Positions 25,274 through 34,228 of a stretch of DNA of 64,000 bases are shown one piece after another. The stretch's first letter is position 1. Every line of letters begins with the position of its first letter. Made by a program: the position numbers and the translations under genes. This stretch comes from CAYOUV01 sp964407265 (lineage in GTDB: Bacteria; Chloroflexota; Anaerolineae; Anaerolineales; Villigracilaceae), in the NCBI GenBank assembly GCA_964407265.1, contig CAYOUV010000003.1:38431-102430 (forward strand), written 5' to 3'. Under the pieces are notes generated by a model that was not told where the DNA came from, made no database searches, and saw only the letters and a program-made list of their open reading frames with translations.

Positions 25274-26626
25274 TTATTTGCTGGGTTTGGCAGCGAAAGT
25301 TACATCCACCGGCATGCCGGGAATTAGTTTGCCATCCGGATTGGCGATCGTGAGTTCGACCGCGTAAACCGTTGTCTGGCGTTCTTCTTTGGTTTGAACG
25401 TTGCGCGGAGTATATTCAGCTTGATTGGCGATGCGCGTGACCGTCGCTTTGAAGGTCACACCGGGGAAGGAATCGACACTCAAGGAGGCCTCATCCCCCA
25501 GGCCTACTTCGCCGTAGCGATCTTCAGGCAGGTAGACGGTGACTTTCAACTGGTCGAGTTTTCCGATGGTCAAGGCGGTCATACCAGCCTGTAAGACTTC
25601 TCCGGGTTGGATGCTGCTCACCAGCACCACACCGTCAGTTGGCGCGCTGACTGTCAACTTTTCGATCTGAGCGTTGATCGCATCCAGATTTGCTTGCGCC
25701 TCCTGGATGGCAGCTTGCGACTGTTCCAGCGCAGCCTTGGCCTGGTCCACGGTCTTGGCCGCTGCGACGACGACCGGGGAATCCGCGCCGGTTTGCAGCG
25801 AGCGCAGCGTATCCATGGCAGTGTTGTAACGTTCCAGGGCCACGGCCACTTCAGCCCGGGCTTGCAGCACGTCTTTGGCGCCGTCGGTGGTCAGGGCGTC
25901 ATCGTAAGCCTTCTGGGCATCGCTCAGATCAGCCTTGGCGTCGTCGAAGGCGGTCTGGGCTGCGTCGCGCAAATCCTGACCGTCGCTGGTGCCGCTGGTG
26001 CGGTCGAGCACGTCCTTGGCGTTCTGGTAAGCAAGGCGCGTGTCCGCAAGCTTGGTTTCTGCACTCAGGAAATCCGCACTGGCAGCTTTCTTTTGCATCG
26101 TGTCGAGTTTGGCCTGTTTGTCCGCCAGGGCTTGCTTGGCTGTCTCCACGTCAGCCTGGGCAGATTTAAGACGCTCATTTTGCGAAAAATACCAGGTCGG
26201 CTGGTCGAATTCGCTGGGCTTGGATTGGTCCCAGGTATTGATGCGGCTGTCCTGGACTTCAGCCAGGGCATTGGAGAGGGTCAGGTCATATTGCGCCTGG
26301 GCAGCGGCCAGCCCGGCTTGCGCTGTTTGGACACCGGCTTTGGCGGACTCGAGGGCGGCGGCTGCAGCCTGTTTCTGTGTCTGGAGCAGGGTGTCGTCCA
26401 GATGGAAGAGTTCGGCTCCGGCTTGGACCGCATCGCCTTCCTTTACCTTGACCTCGACCACGCGTCCGCTAATCTCCGGCGCAATCGAGATTTCTGTTGC
26501 CTCGATCACGCCTGAGGCTTGGAGAGTGGTACCGCTACTGTTTCCTTGCAGGGTACCGCATCCTGCGGACGCTGTGACCAGCATCAGCGCCAGGATGATG
26601 AATAGGGGTTTCAGGGTTGATTTCAT
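25274..26626 (-). CDS. HlyD/efflux adaptor lipoprotein
   Basis: About 450 residues from ATG 26626 (GGAGG 5 bases upstream). The signal peptide ends in a lipobox (TASAGC). A biotinyl-lipoyl half-motif (GRVVEVKVKEGDAVQAGAELF) is followed by a long alanine-rich coiled-coil (about 70-320), the second half-motif (TVSAPTDGVVLVSSIQPGEVLQAG), and a beta-barrel with membrane-proximal domain. Such adaptors link an inner-membrane exporter to the envelope exterior. It is the last gene of the ABC-2 exporter run and resembles YbhG/YhiI. A single-membrane cell would use it as a surface lipoprotein. Confidence 0.88.
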   Translation of the reverse strand: MKSTLKPLFIILALMLVTASAGCGTLQGNSSGTTLQASGVIEATEISIAPEISGRVVEVKVKEGDAVQAGAELFHLDDTLLQTQKQAAAAALESAKAGVQTAQAGLAAAQAQYDLTLSNALAEVQDSRINTWDQSKPSEFDQPTWYFSQNERLKSAQADVETAKQALADKQAKLDTMQKKAASADFLSAETKLADTRLAYQNAKDVLDRTSGTSDGQDLRDAAQTAFDDAKADLSDAQKAYDDALTTDGAKDVLQARAEVAVALERYNTAMDTLRSLQTGADSPVVVAAAKTVDQAKAALEQSQAAIQEAQANLDAINAQIEKLTVSAPTDGVVLVSSIQPGEVLQAGMTALTIGKLDQLKVTVYLPEDRYGEVGLGDEASLSVDSFPGVTFKATVTRIANQAEYTPRNVQTKEERQTTVYAVELTIANPDGKLIPGMPVDVTFAAKPSK

Positions 26627-26651
26627 GAATTCCTCCACAGGGTTTGTGAAA

Positions 26652-27596
26652 TTAGGCTTTCATACAAGATATGAAGACATCTTCAAGCGACGGTTCGATG
26701 ACCGACATCCGTCCCGGTCGAACACCAGCCCGCCGCAGTTCAGCGGAGATGGCCCGTTCGTGCTTGCGCATATCCGGAGCGACGACGTGGACCAGCGAGC
26801 CGTACAACTCGATTTCCTCGAGCGGAAGTGAGCCGCTGGTCTGAGCTTCGCGTAATATTTTGACCGTTTCTACGGCATCCGAGGTCTCGATTTCGAGCAC
26901 CTGGCCATGCATCATATCGGATTTGATCTCAGCTGGAGAGCCATAAGCGATGATATGTCCGCGCTGGATGAAGGCTAACCGGTGACAGTGTTCGGCTTCG
27001 TCCATGTAATGAGTGGTGACGAAGACCGTCACGCCCTCGGCCACGAACTGGTAGAGCAAATCCCAGAAAGCGCGACGCGAGAGCGGGTCGACACCGGCCG
27101 TGGGCTCGTCCAGGAAAAGCACTTCGGGGCGGTGTAGAATGGCGGAGCTGAGCGCGAGACGCTGCCGCCAGCCGCCGGAGAGGTCCTTGGTCTTGGCCTG
27201 CTCACGTCCCTCGAGTCCGGCCATCGCCAGCGCAGCCTGGATTCGCTTCTCCAATAATGAATTGGATAGGCCGTAGGCTGCTCCGTAGAAGCGCAGGTTT
27301 TGCAGCACGGTCAAATCATTATACAAACTGAATCGCTGTGACATGTAACCGACGCGTGGGCGGATTTTTCCAGCATCGCCGTCGACCTGCATGCCCAGGA
27401 CGTCCACACTTCCGGAGGTGGGTTTCATTAATCCCAGCATCATACGGATGGTAGTGGTCTTCCCCGAACCATTTGGGCCCAGGAAACCGAAGATTTCACC
27501 ATGGTGGACCTCGAAGTTCACGCCATCAACGGCTGTAAAGTCGCCGAAACGTTTGGTCAGATTATTAGCAATGACTGCAGGAGTTTGATCGTTCAT
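26652..27596 (-). CDS. ABC-2 type exporter ATPase
   Basis: 314 residues with Walker A GPNGSGKTTTIR, signature LSGGWRQRLALSSAIL, Walker B VLFLDEPTAGVDPLS and switch THYMDEAEHC. The C-terminal part (about 220-314) is the DUF4162-like tail common to drug/lipid exporters. It starts 4 bases after the second permease gene. The operon has two ATPase and two permease genes, as in ybhF-ybhS-ybhR where the ATPases are fused. It probably pairs with the 27601-28725 permease. Confidence 0.9.
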   Translation of the reverse strand: MNDQTPAVIANNLTKRFGDFTAVDGVNFEVHHGEIFGFLGPNGSGKTTTIRMMLGLMKPTSGSVDVLGMQVDGDAGKIRPRVGYMSQRFSLYNDLTVLQNLRFYGAAYGLSNSLLEKRIQAALAMAGLEGREQAKTKDLSGGWRQRLALSSAILHRPEVLFLDEPTAGVDPLSRRAFWDLLYQFVAEGVTVFVTTHYMDEAEHCHRLAFIQRGHIIAYGSPAEIKSDMMHGQVLEIETSDAVETVKILREAQTSGSLPLEEIELYGSLVHVVAPDMRKHERAISAELRRAGVRPGRMSVIEPSLEDVFISCMKA

Positions 27597-27600
27597 ATGG

Positions 27601-28725
27601 TTAATCCAGTGCCCCTCTTACGAAACGCAGGGAGAAGATCCCGATCACCAGCCCCAGGGCAGCCAGCGCCGCCACATGCGGCCAGAGCACGTCCAGCCCG
27701 GCGCCTTTGAGCAGGATAGCGCGCAATATGGTTAACCAGTGGTGGGCCGGGACCAGGTTGGCAAACCATTGCAGCGCCTGTGGCATGCCTTCAACCGGCG
27801 CGGCATAACCTGTGAACATAAAGTCTCCCATGCCGACCAGCAATACCAGCAGGAAAGCCTGGTGCTGGCTGTGTGAGATGACCGAGATGACCAAGCCCTT
27901 GCCCAGTTCGACCAGCAGGTAGCCGAAGGCCAGGATCATCAACAACAGCAGCGATCCGCGCACGGGTACCCCGAATGCGAAATGCACCATGGCGAGCATC
28001 AACAGAAAATCTGTAAAGCCGACGATGATGACCGGAAGGGATTTGCCCAGGATGATCTCCATCGATGAGAAGGGCATGACCAGCAACTGCTCCAGTGTCC
28101 CAAGTTCGCGCTCACGCGAGAAGGCCAGCGCGGCGAAGAGCAGCACCGTAAATTCCAGCATCAATCCCAGTTCGGCTGGAGTGGTGTAAAGAGCTTCGCT
28201 CAGGGCTTCGTTGAACCATACGCGCAGGCTGGGATCGAACCCAGCAAACTCATTCGGATTCAATCCAAGGCGTTGGACGACGATCTGTTGACCGATATCC
28301 TGTGCCACGCCCTGCACGGCTCGCAAGGATGCCTCGGCGGGCGTACTTTCCGCTCCATTCAGGATCACGAAGACAGTCGGCTGGCCATTGGGAGAAACCA
28401 TTTGCTGGCTGTAATCGGGTGGGATGACCACAGCGGCGTTGATCTTGCCACGGTTGAGCGCATCTTCAATTGTCCCCATATTGCTGACTTGCTGGGGAGC
28501 CTGGAACGTGCCGGTGTTCTCGAGGGCAATCACCAGTTGGCGGCTTTGCGCAGTGCGATTGTGATCAAGCACCATCAGCGGCAGGTTGGTGATTGGGCGG
28601 GAAGTAGCCCAGCCAACCAGCAATAACTCCGAGGCGCCGCCGATCAACATGAAGGCCGGCAACCACCAGTCATTGCGCAAGTGGATGAATTCTTTGATGA
28701 CTAAAGACCAGACTCGTCTCAACAT
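27601..28725 (-). CDS. ABC-2 type exporter permease (YbhR/S-like)
   Basis: 374 residues. One N-terminal span, a large extracytoplasmic domain (about 50-180) and five C-terminal spans, with the conserved SREREHGTLEQLL-type motif as SRERELGTLEQLLVMPF. Family members export cationic drugs or lipids. It is in a run with gaps of only 4 bases, so translation is coupled. It is a paralogue of the next permease (28730-29863). Confidence 0.88.
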   Translation of the reverse strand: MLRRVWSLVIKEFIHLRNDWWLPAFMLIGGASELLLVGWATSRPITNLPLMVLDHNRTAQSRQLVIALENTGTFQAPQQVSNMGTIEDALNRGKINAAVVIPPDYSQQMVSPNGQPTVFVILNGAESTPAEASLRAVQGVAQDIGQQIVVQRLGLNPNEFAGFDPSLRVWFNEALSEALYTTPAELGLMLEFTVLLFAALAFSRERELGTLEQLLVMPFSSMEIILGKSLPVIIVGFTDFLLMLAMVHFAFGVPVRGSLLLLMILAFGYLLVELGKGLVISVISHSQHQAFLLVLLVGMGDFMFTGYAAPVEGMPQALQWFANLVPAHHWLTILRAILLKGAGLDVLWPHVAALAALGLVIGIFSLRFVRGALD

Positions 28726-28729
28726 GGCT

Positions 28730-29863
28730 TCACCCTAATTTCTTTCTAAAGAACAGCGCGGCAATCAGTGTGAAGACGATCCCCAGGAAGATCAGCATGA
28801 CCGCATACGGCCAGAGCACATCCAGGCCGTTACCCTGCAGGAAAATTCCGCGCGTGATGATGGCGTAGTGCGAGCCTGGCAGGGACAACGCCTCGAGCCG
28901 GGCTGCTTCCGGCATGGAAGTCAGCGGGAAGAAAATGCCGGTCAGGAAGAAGCCCGGGTAGAAAACCACCAGGAAGGACAGCGCCAGCGCAGCGGCCTGG
29001 GTGCGCATGAAGACACCAACGATCATGCCCATGCTCAGCACGCCGAACAGGAAGAGTGCCGATAAGGCGAAGAACAACAGGAAATTGCCGTTGAACAAGA
29101 TGTGGAACCAGGCAATTGCCAGGATGGGTATGATGATCACGTTGATCAGGCCGACAATGATGTAGGGGATGATCTTGCCCAGCAGCAGTTCGCCCCGTCC
29201 GATCGGAGTGGCCAGCAGTTGTTCGAGTGTGCCGTGCTCGCGCTCGTGCGCCAGGGTCAGCGCTACCGATAGGGCGGGCACGCCCAGCACCATCGAGATC
29301 AAGCCGGGAATCAGTGAATTCTGCGATTTCAGTCCGGGGTTGAACCAGGTACGCACGCGTAAATCAAAGGGTTGCAGGCTTGTAAGGGACATTCCCCGCG
29401 CTTGCAGCTGGGTCGCCAGCGCCTGGTTCACGAAGGCCTCAGCGCGCTGTGCAATGTGGTCGACGGCAAAATTACCACTTTGCGGTTCGGTGCCGTCGAT
29501 GATGACCTGCATTGGGATACCCTTCAACGCCTGCAAATCGCTGGCGAAACCCGGCGAAATGATCACGGCGGCCTTGATCTGCCCGTGCATCAGCATCGCT
29601 TCCACCTGGCTCATATCACGCGCGTAAGCATAAATGTCCAGGTCCTGTCCGGCTGTGATCTGCTGGACGAACTGGCGCGATGTCGGACTGTTGTCGTAAT
29701 CCAGAACGGCAATCGGTACGTGCTTGATGTTGACCGTCAGAGCGTAAGCCATTAACAGCAGCAGGAGGGTCGGGGTAAATAGCACCAGGATAAGGGTGCT
29801 GCGGTCGCGCAGGATGTGGTTGAATTCCTTACGGGTCACTGCCCAGATATGTCGCATGGACAT
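28730..29863 (-). CDS. ABC-2 type exporter permease, second copy
   Basis: 377 residues with the same plan: an N-terminal span, an outer domain of about 130 residues, and a C-terminal five-span block with AHEREHGTLEQLLATPIGRGE. The C-terminus keeps GNGLDVLWPYAVML, like the paralogue's AGLDVLWPHVAAL. The two permeases probably form a heterodimer, each with an adjacent ATPase. Confidence 0.88.
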   Translation of the reverse strand: MSMRHIWAVTRKEFNHILRDRSTLILVLFTPTLLLLLMAYALTVNIKHVPIAVLDYDNSPTSRQFVQQITAGQDLDIYAYARDMSQVEAMLMHGQIKAAVIISPGFASDLQALKGIPMQVIIDGTEPQSGNFAVDHIAQRAEAFVNQALATQLQARGMSLTSLQPFDLRVRTWFNPGLKSQNSLIPGLISMVLGVPALSVALTLAHEREHGTLEQLLATPIGRGELLLGKIIPYIIVGLINVIIIPILAIAWFHILFNGNFLLFFALSALFLFGVLSMGMIVGVFMRTQAAALALSFLVVFYPGFFLTGIFFPLTSMPEAARLEALSLPGSHYAIITRGIFLQGNGLDVLWPYAVMLIFLGIVFTLIAALFFRKKLG

Positions 29864-29867
29864 GGTT

Positions 29868-30797
29868 TTACTCCTCGGCCTTGCGGATAAGCGAGATGAA
29901 GGCTTCTTCCATCCGGGCCGGGGCGATGCGCGCGCTGCGGTAATTGATGTGGGATTTTTTCAAAGCGCGTTCGATCTCGGGCAGGCGCTTCTTGCCGGAA
30001 TCGACCAGCAAGTGCAGCGCCTCGCCAAATGTCTGCACTTCTCGGACTCCGGAGAGGCCGGCTACCGTTTTCTGGGCGGATTTCCAATCCTCGGGCTGCA
30101 GCTCGATCACATCGCCTTCGAGCCTGCCGCGGATGGCTTGAGGTGTATCGCACTCGATCAGTTTTCCGTTGTATATCAAGCCCACCCGCGAGCAGCGGTC
30201 GGCTTCGTCCATGTAGGGCGTACTGACCAGGATGGTCGTGCCTCCAAGGTGCAACCCGGTCAGGATGTTCCAGAATTCGCGGCGCGAGATCGGGTCCACG
30301 CCGGTGGTGGGTTCGTCCAGCAGCAGGATTTCTGGCTGGTGGATCAGTGTGCAGGCCAGGCCCAGTTTCTTCTGCATGCCGCCGGATAGTTGCGCGGCGC
30401 GGCGATCTTTGAAATCCGTCAGGCCGGCGAAAGACAACAGGCGTTCGGTGCGCTCGACCCGGGCTTGAGAGGTGACGTCGAATAGTTCGGCGAAGAACTG
30501 CAGATTTTCCAGCACTGATAGTTCCCCGTACAGGCTGAATTGCTGCGCCATGTAACCGACGTGCGGTTTGATCGCCTCAGCTTGGGACTTGAGGTCGAAG
30601 CCCAGGATGGTCGCCTGACCGTCGCTGATATCCAACAATCCCGCCAGCAGGCGCAGGGTGGTTGTTTTGCCGGCGCCGTCCGGACCGACCAGCCCAAATA
30701 GTTCACCGGGCGCAATTGACAGATCCAACCCGTCCACGGCGCGTGTCGCCTTGAAGTCGCGTGTCAGACCGTGGGTCTCAATGATGGGAGTTGTCAT
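29868..30797 (-). CDS. ABC-2 type exporter ATPase, first copy
   Basis: 309 residues with Walker A GPDGAGKTTTLR, signature LSGGMQKKLGLACTLI, Walker B ILLLDEPTTGVDPIS and switch STPYMDEADRC. The switch histidine of most ABC ATPases is Pro-Tyr here (STPYMDEA), as in YbhF-like halves. It starts 63 bases after the small YeaQ-like gene. With the other ATPase it forms an asymmetric pair, one of which may have reduced hydrolysis. Confidence 0.88.
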   Translation of the reverse strand: MTTPIIETHGLTRDFKATRAVDGLDLSIAPGELFGLVGPDGAGKTTTLRLLAGLLDISDGQATILGFDLKSQAEAIKPHVGYMAQQFSLYGELSVLENLQFFAELFDVTSQARVERTERLLSFAGLTDFKDRRAAQLSGGMQKKLGLACTLIHQPEILLLDEPTTGVDPISRREFWNILTGLHLGGTTILVSTPYMDEADRCSRVGLIYNGKLIECDTPQAIRGRLEGDVIELQPEDWKSAQKTVAGLSGVREVQTFGEALHLLVDSGKKRLPEIERALKKSHINYRSARIAPARMEEAFISLIRKAEE

Positions 30798-30860
30798 CTT
30801 TTATCCATGTCGTAACGACTTCAGTTGATCTAAAAAGATGCTAAAGCCGTTTCTTGGTAA

Positions 30861-31130
30861 TTATTTCTTGGCTGCGCGAATGATCCACAGCACAATCAGA
30901 GCACCTAGAGCCGGTTCTAGCGCTACGCCCAGGTTACGCATGGTGATGCTGAAGCCCATAGCCGGAATGACGAACCAGTCCAGTAAACCGACGGCCACGG
31001 CGGTGATCACCGCTGCAATGTAATCGCCCTGCACGCCGATCGGGCGCTTGTCTTTCCAGATCAGACCACCGACCCAACCCATAACCAGGCCGACCACGAT
31101 CATGGCAACAATCAGAATTAGGATATCCAT
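30861..31130 (-). CDS. Small membrane protein, GlsB/YeaQ-like
   Basis: 89 residues from ATG 31130 with AAGGAG 8 bases upstream. Three hydrophobic segments (ILILIVAMIVVGLVMGWVGG, IAAVITAVAVGLLDWFVIPA, ALGALIVLWIIRA) with Gly-rich helices like the transglycosylase-associated GlsB/YeaQ/YmgE family. The function is unknown. It sits inside the TetR-headed exporter operon. Confidence 0.7.
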   Translation of the reverse strand: MDILILIVAMIVVGLVMGWVGGLIWKDKRPIGVQGDYIAAVITAVAVGLLDWFVIPAMGFSITMRNLGVALEPALGALIVLWIIRAAKK

Positions 31131-31152
31131 TTTACGTACTCCTTTGTGAAAG

Positions 31153-31641
31153 TTATTCCCTCGCAAGAGGGTGGAACGCTACCATTGGCATTTTCTGTGT
31201 AATCCGGGCCGGGGCATCGCTGCCTGGCTTTAAACGTTCGCCCAGGAACAACCCACTTAACTCACTGAAAGCGACTGGGTGTTCGTGCGCGTAGATTTGC
31301 ATGATGCCAGTGGCCTTCTCCAGGGGGATGAATTCTGCCCGTGTCTGGAATTTTCTACTGCCAACCTGGATACTGACCTGCGGAGTTTGCCGGATGTTTT
31401 GGTACCAGTCGGCTTTCTCTCCCCAGCCGGAAACGATGTAATAGGTATCTGTTTCCTTTTCGTGCTGAACCACTTCGACTACGGTTTGCCGTGCCCGGCC
31501 GCTTTTTCGGCCGATGTGGGTCAGCATCAGGAAGCGATTGCCCAGCAGCCAGCCTAGATGAGCCCGGTAGAGCCAGATGGGCAGGCGCAATCCCAAACGA
31601 AGTATTTTGCTGGGTGGCGCGTCAACGATGGATTTGCTCAT
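31153..31641 (-). CDS. Nitroreductase/deazaflavin-dependent (DUF385) family protein
   Basis: 162 residues with LTHIGRKSGRARQTVVEVV, typical of the split-beta-barrel F420-dependent nitroreductase (Ddn/DUF385) family, and GWGEKADWYQNIRQTPQVSIQVGSR in the central part. Members bind F420, FMN or haem and reduce quinones or nitro compounds. The cofactor here is not certain. AAGGAG precedes ATG 31641. It is in the exporter operon, perhaps for detoxification. Confidence 0.8.
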   Translation of the reverse strand: MSKSIVDAPPSKILRLGLRLPIWLYRAHLGWLLGNRFLMLTHIGRKSGRARQTVVEVVQHEKETDTYYIVSGWGEKADWYQNIRQTPQVSIQVGSRKFQTRAEFIPLEKATGIMQIYAHEHPVAFSELSGLFLGERLKPGSDAPARITQKMPMVAFHPLARE

Positions 31642-31680
31642 GGATTACCAACTCCTTACAATCATTGCTGGTTGATTCCC

Positions 31681-32268
31681 TTAACTCCGCTTTGGAAAAT
31701 ACATGCCCGTATTTTCCATATAGACCTGATAATCTTTACCGTAGCGGATGAGCAGATCGTGTTCTTCTGCCTTGCCCATCAGGTGAAAGAGCGGCAGCCA
31801 GATAATAGAGTAAATGGCGAGGAATGGAGAGTGGCACAGGAAGGCAAATACCCACCAGTACCACACTTCTCCGGCAGCCTGCGGGTGGCGGATCTGCTGG
31901 TAGATGCCGCCGTAAAGTTTGTGCTCCTTTTTGACCAGCATGGTTTCCTCGCCAGCGTCGATCATGCCGCGTGCGAACAGAATACCGGAAGGGATGGCGA
32001 TCAGGACTGCGATCAAGGCCGAAATCCAGTAAGACCAGGGGAAGACACGCGGCAGCGGCAGTGGGATGGGGTAAAAAGCGTACACCACGTAGTTAACGCC
32101 TGCCAGGGTCATGAAAACTGCAGAGGCAGCGCGGTAACGCGTGCATTTGGCATAGGCGGCGACACCGATTTTCTTTTCGAGCGCTGCCGGCCCGGCGCTT
32201 TTAATGTAATAGAACAGTGTCAGAAAAGTTGCCAGCAAGAGAATTGCGAGATTAAGCCAGGCGATCAT
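31681..32268 (-). CDS. Membrane methyltransferase-like protein (ICMT/PEMT family)
   Basis: 195 residues with about five membrane spans. The C-terminal GIYQQIRHPQAAGEV and EEHDLLIRYGKDYQVYMENTGMYFP match the cofactor-binding end of isoprenylcysteine O-methyltransferase/phospholipid methyltransferase-like proteins. The usual substrate in bacteria is unknown. It starts 9 bases after the upstream gene. Confidence 0.75.
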   Translation of the reverse strand: MIAWLNLAILLLATFLTLFYYIKSAGPAALEKKIGVAAYAKCTRYRAASAVFMTLAGVNYVVYAFYPIPLPLPRVFPWSYWISALIAVLIAIPSGILFARGMIDAGEETMLVKKEHKLYGGIYQQIRHPQAAGEVWYWWVFAFLCHSPFLAIYSIIWLPLFHLMGKAEEHDLLIRYGKDYQVYMENTGMYFPKRS

Positions 32269-32277
32269 TGCATACTT

Positions 32278-32730
32278 CTATTTGTGGATTTCGTGAACCA
32301 GGGGAACGTTGCCTAAAAAGCCAAGTAACAAGGCAACGACGACGAATAAACTCAGCAGCATGTCGATCCCGCCCAGGGGCAGGAAGAAGATGGCACTCAG
32401 GATGGTTATTGTGCTTACGAAGATTCCCAGCCAGAATCCCCACAGATGGTTGCGCAGGACGCCAACGGCCGCCAAAAAACGTCCAGCGGCAAAGAACATG
32501 AATACAGGGAACAAAACGATCGTCTGGTGGTCCATCAGTTTTCCAATTTCTGGAAAGGTCCAATTCAGGTGGATGTAGGGGAGCAGCCCGATTTGTACAA
32601 TCAACAAGTACAGGCTGTCCCCGGCCTCGCCGAGGCCGTAGATCAGCATGGTCAGACCCGCTGCCAGGAGCCAACCGTTTTGGCGGATGAAGGGGTCTAT
32701 CCATTTTTTTTCATTTTCGTGGGCTTTCAT
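32278..32730 (-). CDS. Hypothetical four-span membrane protein
   Basis: 150 residues from ATG 32730 (AAGGA upstream; a longer frame from 32781 overlaps the neighbouring gene). Four hydrophobic segments: GWLLAAGLTMLIYGLG, TIVLFPVFMFFAAGRFLAAV, FWLGIFVSTITILSAIFFLP and LLSLFVVVALLLGFLG. I do not recognise a family. It lies between two other membrane protein genes of the TetR-headed operon. Confidence 0.7.
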   Translation of the reverse strand: MKAHENEKKWIDPFIRQNGWLLAAGLTMLIYGLGEAGDSLYLLIVQIGLLPYIHLNWTFPEIGKLMDHQTIVLFPVFMFFAAGRFLAAVGVLRNHLWGFWLGIFVSTITILSAIFFLPLGGIDMLLSLFVVVALLLGFLGNVPLVHEIHK

Positions 32731-32743
32731 CTCATTTTCCTTC

Positions 32744-33364
32744 TTATCGGTCCAGTCCCTTGGCTTGCCACGCCTGGGCAATCACCGGATTGCGCCCGAA
32801 AAATTCAGCGCGGACTTTTTCGTCAACATTGTTGAGCGGGCAGGCGAAGTTCATGCACTCTGAACAATAAGACCGTTTCAACGTCGCGAAGAAACTGGCA
32901 ACTGTCAGGATGAAGACAACCAGCAAGAGCCACTGCAAATCTATCAGCAGGAAAATCAAAGGGTACCCAACGATGAGTGCAAGACCCGTTTCGAAGATAA
33001 TCTTTTCGGATGTGTTCATCGGGCCGGGACGGTATTTCCACAGTCGGGGTGATCCGTAATTAGCCCAGCATTGCAGGCTCTTGCCGGGTTCCGCATAATG
33101 AGGACAGTGGGAGCACATGACCCGGATTTCGACGAATCCGAAATAGCCGAAAGCCATCAGCAACCATGGAATCAGCCACCAGGCGTTGAACTGAACGATA
33201 CCAGCGCCTCCGATGATGAAAATCGGAGCAGCGGAAAGCAGAAAAGCGGTCAGGTCGCGGGCCCGGAAATGGCAATGGATATCTTTACTTACCGGACAAT
33301 CTGCACAGTTTTCAGCTGTGCAGGTGGTTAGTGGTCGCCGGGGGTCCAAGAACATGTGAGTCAT
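32744..33364 (-). CDS. Cysteine-rich integral membrane protein, unknown function
   Basis: 206 residues with three cysteine groups around four membrane spans: N-terminal CTAENCADCPVSKDIHCHF, middle CSHCPHYAEPGKSLQCW, and C-terminal CSECMNFACPLN. The CxxC spacing suggests metal or Fe-S binding, perhaps a membrane redox or metal-sensing role. I do not recognise a named family. It is the first gene after tetR in the operon, 74 bases downstream. Confidence 0.75.
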   Translation of the reverse strand: MTHMFLDPRRPLTTCTAENCADCPVSKDIHCHFRARDLTAFLLSAAPIFIIGGAGIVQFNAWWLIPWLLMAFGYFGFVEIRVMCSHCPHYAEPGKSLQCWANYGSPRLWKYRPGPMNTSEKIIFETGLALIVGYPLIFLLIDLQWLLLVVFILTVASFFATLKRSYCSECMNFACPLNNVDEKVRAEFFGRNPVIAQAWQAKGLDR

Positions 33365-33438
33365 TGGAACATTTTCCTCAAACGGTTTATAAAACGCTCG
33401 CGTTTTGTCCTTTTAGTCATTCGAAATATTTCCAGGTC

Positions 33439-34041
33439 TCAGGTCCTAGTCCGAACGCCTTCGAATAGTAGTTTGATGCTGGAGCGAATATGACGTTCTA
33501 CGTCTATCCGGCTATTGTCATAGACCCACAGAAGAATGGTTCCCTCAAAAATTGCTCCGGCGGCAATGGCTACCTCTTGCACGTCCACGGGCCGGAATTC
33601 ACCAGAGTCGATACCACGCTGGACGATGGGAACCAGGGAGTTCATATATGTGCTGAAATACTGCTTTAGGGCTTTTTGCACGATGGTATTGCGGAAAGCC
33701 AAGGCCAGAAATTCGTAGGCGATCGGCATCATGCGTAACATCCGCTTGTAGTCGCGAATGGCAGCTTCGGTAAACTGCAGGATCGCCTCTGTGGCGCTCA
33801 GATCAACATTTTTATGAGCATCAAGTTGCTCGAACACGTCTCCAAAAATGCGGTCTAAGATTGCGATGATCAGGTCATCCTTGCTCTTGAAGTACCAATA
33901 TAGCGAGCCTTTGCTCAGTCCTGTTTTTTTAGCGATGTCATCCATGCGTGCATTGTCCAGGCCTTTGCGGGTAAAGACATCTTCTGCAGCATCCAGGATC
34001 TGTTGTTTGCGTTCTTTGCTTACGTCTGGTCTGGGGGACAT
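33439..34041 (-). CDS. TetR family transcriptional regulator
   Basis: 200 residues. The N-terminal helix-turn-helix (about 10-55) includes VFTRKGLDNARMDDIAKKTGLSKGSLYWYFKSKDDL, a strong TetR signature. The C-terminal ligand domain is variable. The promoter at 34097-34124 is overlapped just downstream by a perfect palindrome (34075-34088), so autorepression is likely. It heads ten further same-strand genes with short gaps down to 25274 and probably controls the exporter. Confidence 0.92.
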   Translation of the reverse strand: MSPRPDVSKERKQQILDAAEDVFTRKGLDNARMDDIAKKTGLSKGSLYWYFKSKDDLIIAILDRIFGDVFEQLDAHKNVDLSATEAILQFTEAAIRDYKRMLRMMPIAYEFLALAFRNTIVQKALKQYFSTYMNSLVPIVQRGIDSGEFRPVDVQEVAIAAGAIFEGTILLWVYDNSRIDVERHIRSSIKLLFEGVRTRT

Positions 34042-34074
34042 GTTCTCGTCTCGAAAGTCTTCTTTTTATAATAT

Positions 34075-34088
34075 ACTGACCGGTCAGT
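34075..34088 (-). promoter_or_regulatory. TetR-type operator
   Basis: A perfect 14-bp palindrome ACTGACCGGTCAGT, 8 bases downstream of the -10 box, so it covers the predicted transcription start. It resembles operators of TetR regulators with a GACCGGTC core. Confidence 0.75.
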
Positions 34089-34096
34089 CAGTTATT

Positions 34097-34124
34097 ATTA
34101 TAATCAATTTCGTTTGAATGTCAA
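34097..34124 (-). promoter_or_regulatory. Consensus promoter of the tetR-exporter operon
   Basis: On minus, TTGACA (34124-34119), a 16-base spacer and TATAAT (34102-34097). Both hexamers are perfect, giving a very strong promoter that needs repression, consistent with the adjacent operator. Confidence 0.85.
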
Positions 34125-34228
34125 GAGAAATATCCAGGAATTTCCCAAAAAAGGAATGTAGAGAATTTGGTTCGAAAGGGAGGTGTTAGAATAGGATCAT
34201 GAGCAAGAAAATTGAAAAGGAATTACAA

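Noticed and set aside
25607..26515. 302-residue plus-strand open frame opposite the HlyD gene
   Set aside because: Shadow of the alanine-rich coiled-coil coding strand; no ribosome site and no family resemblance.
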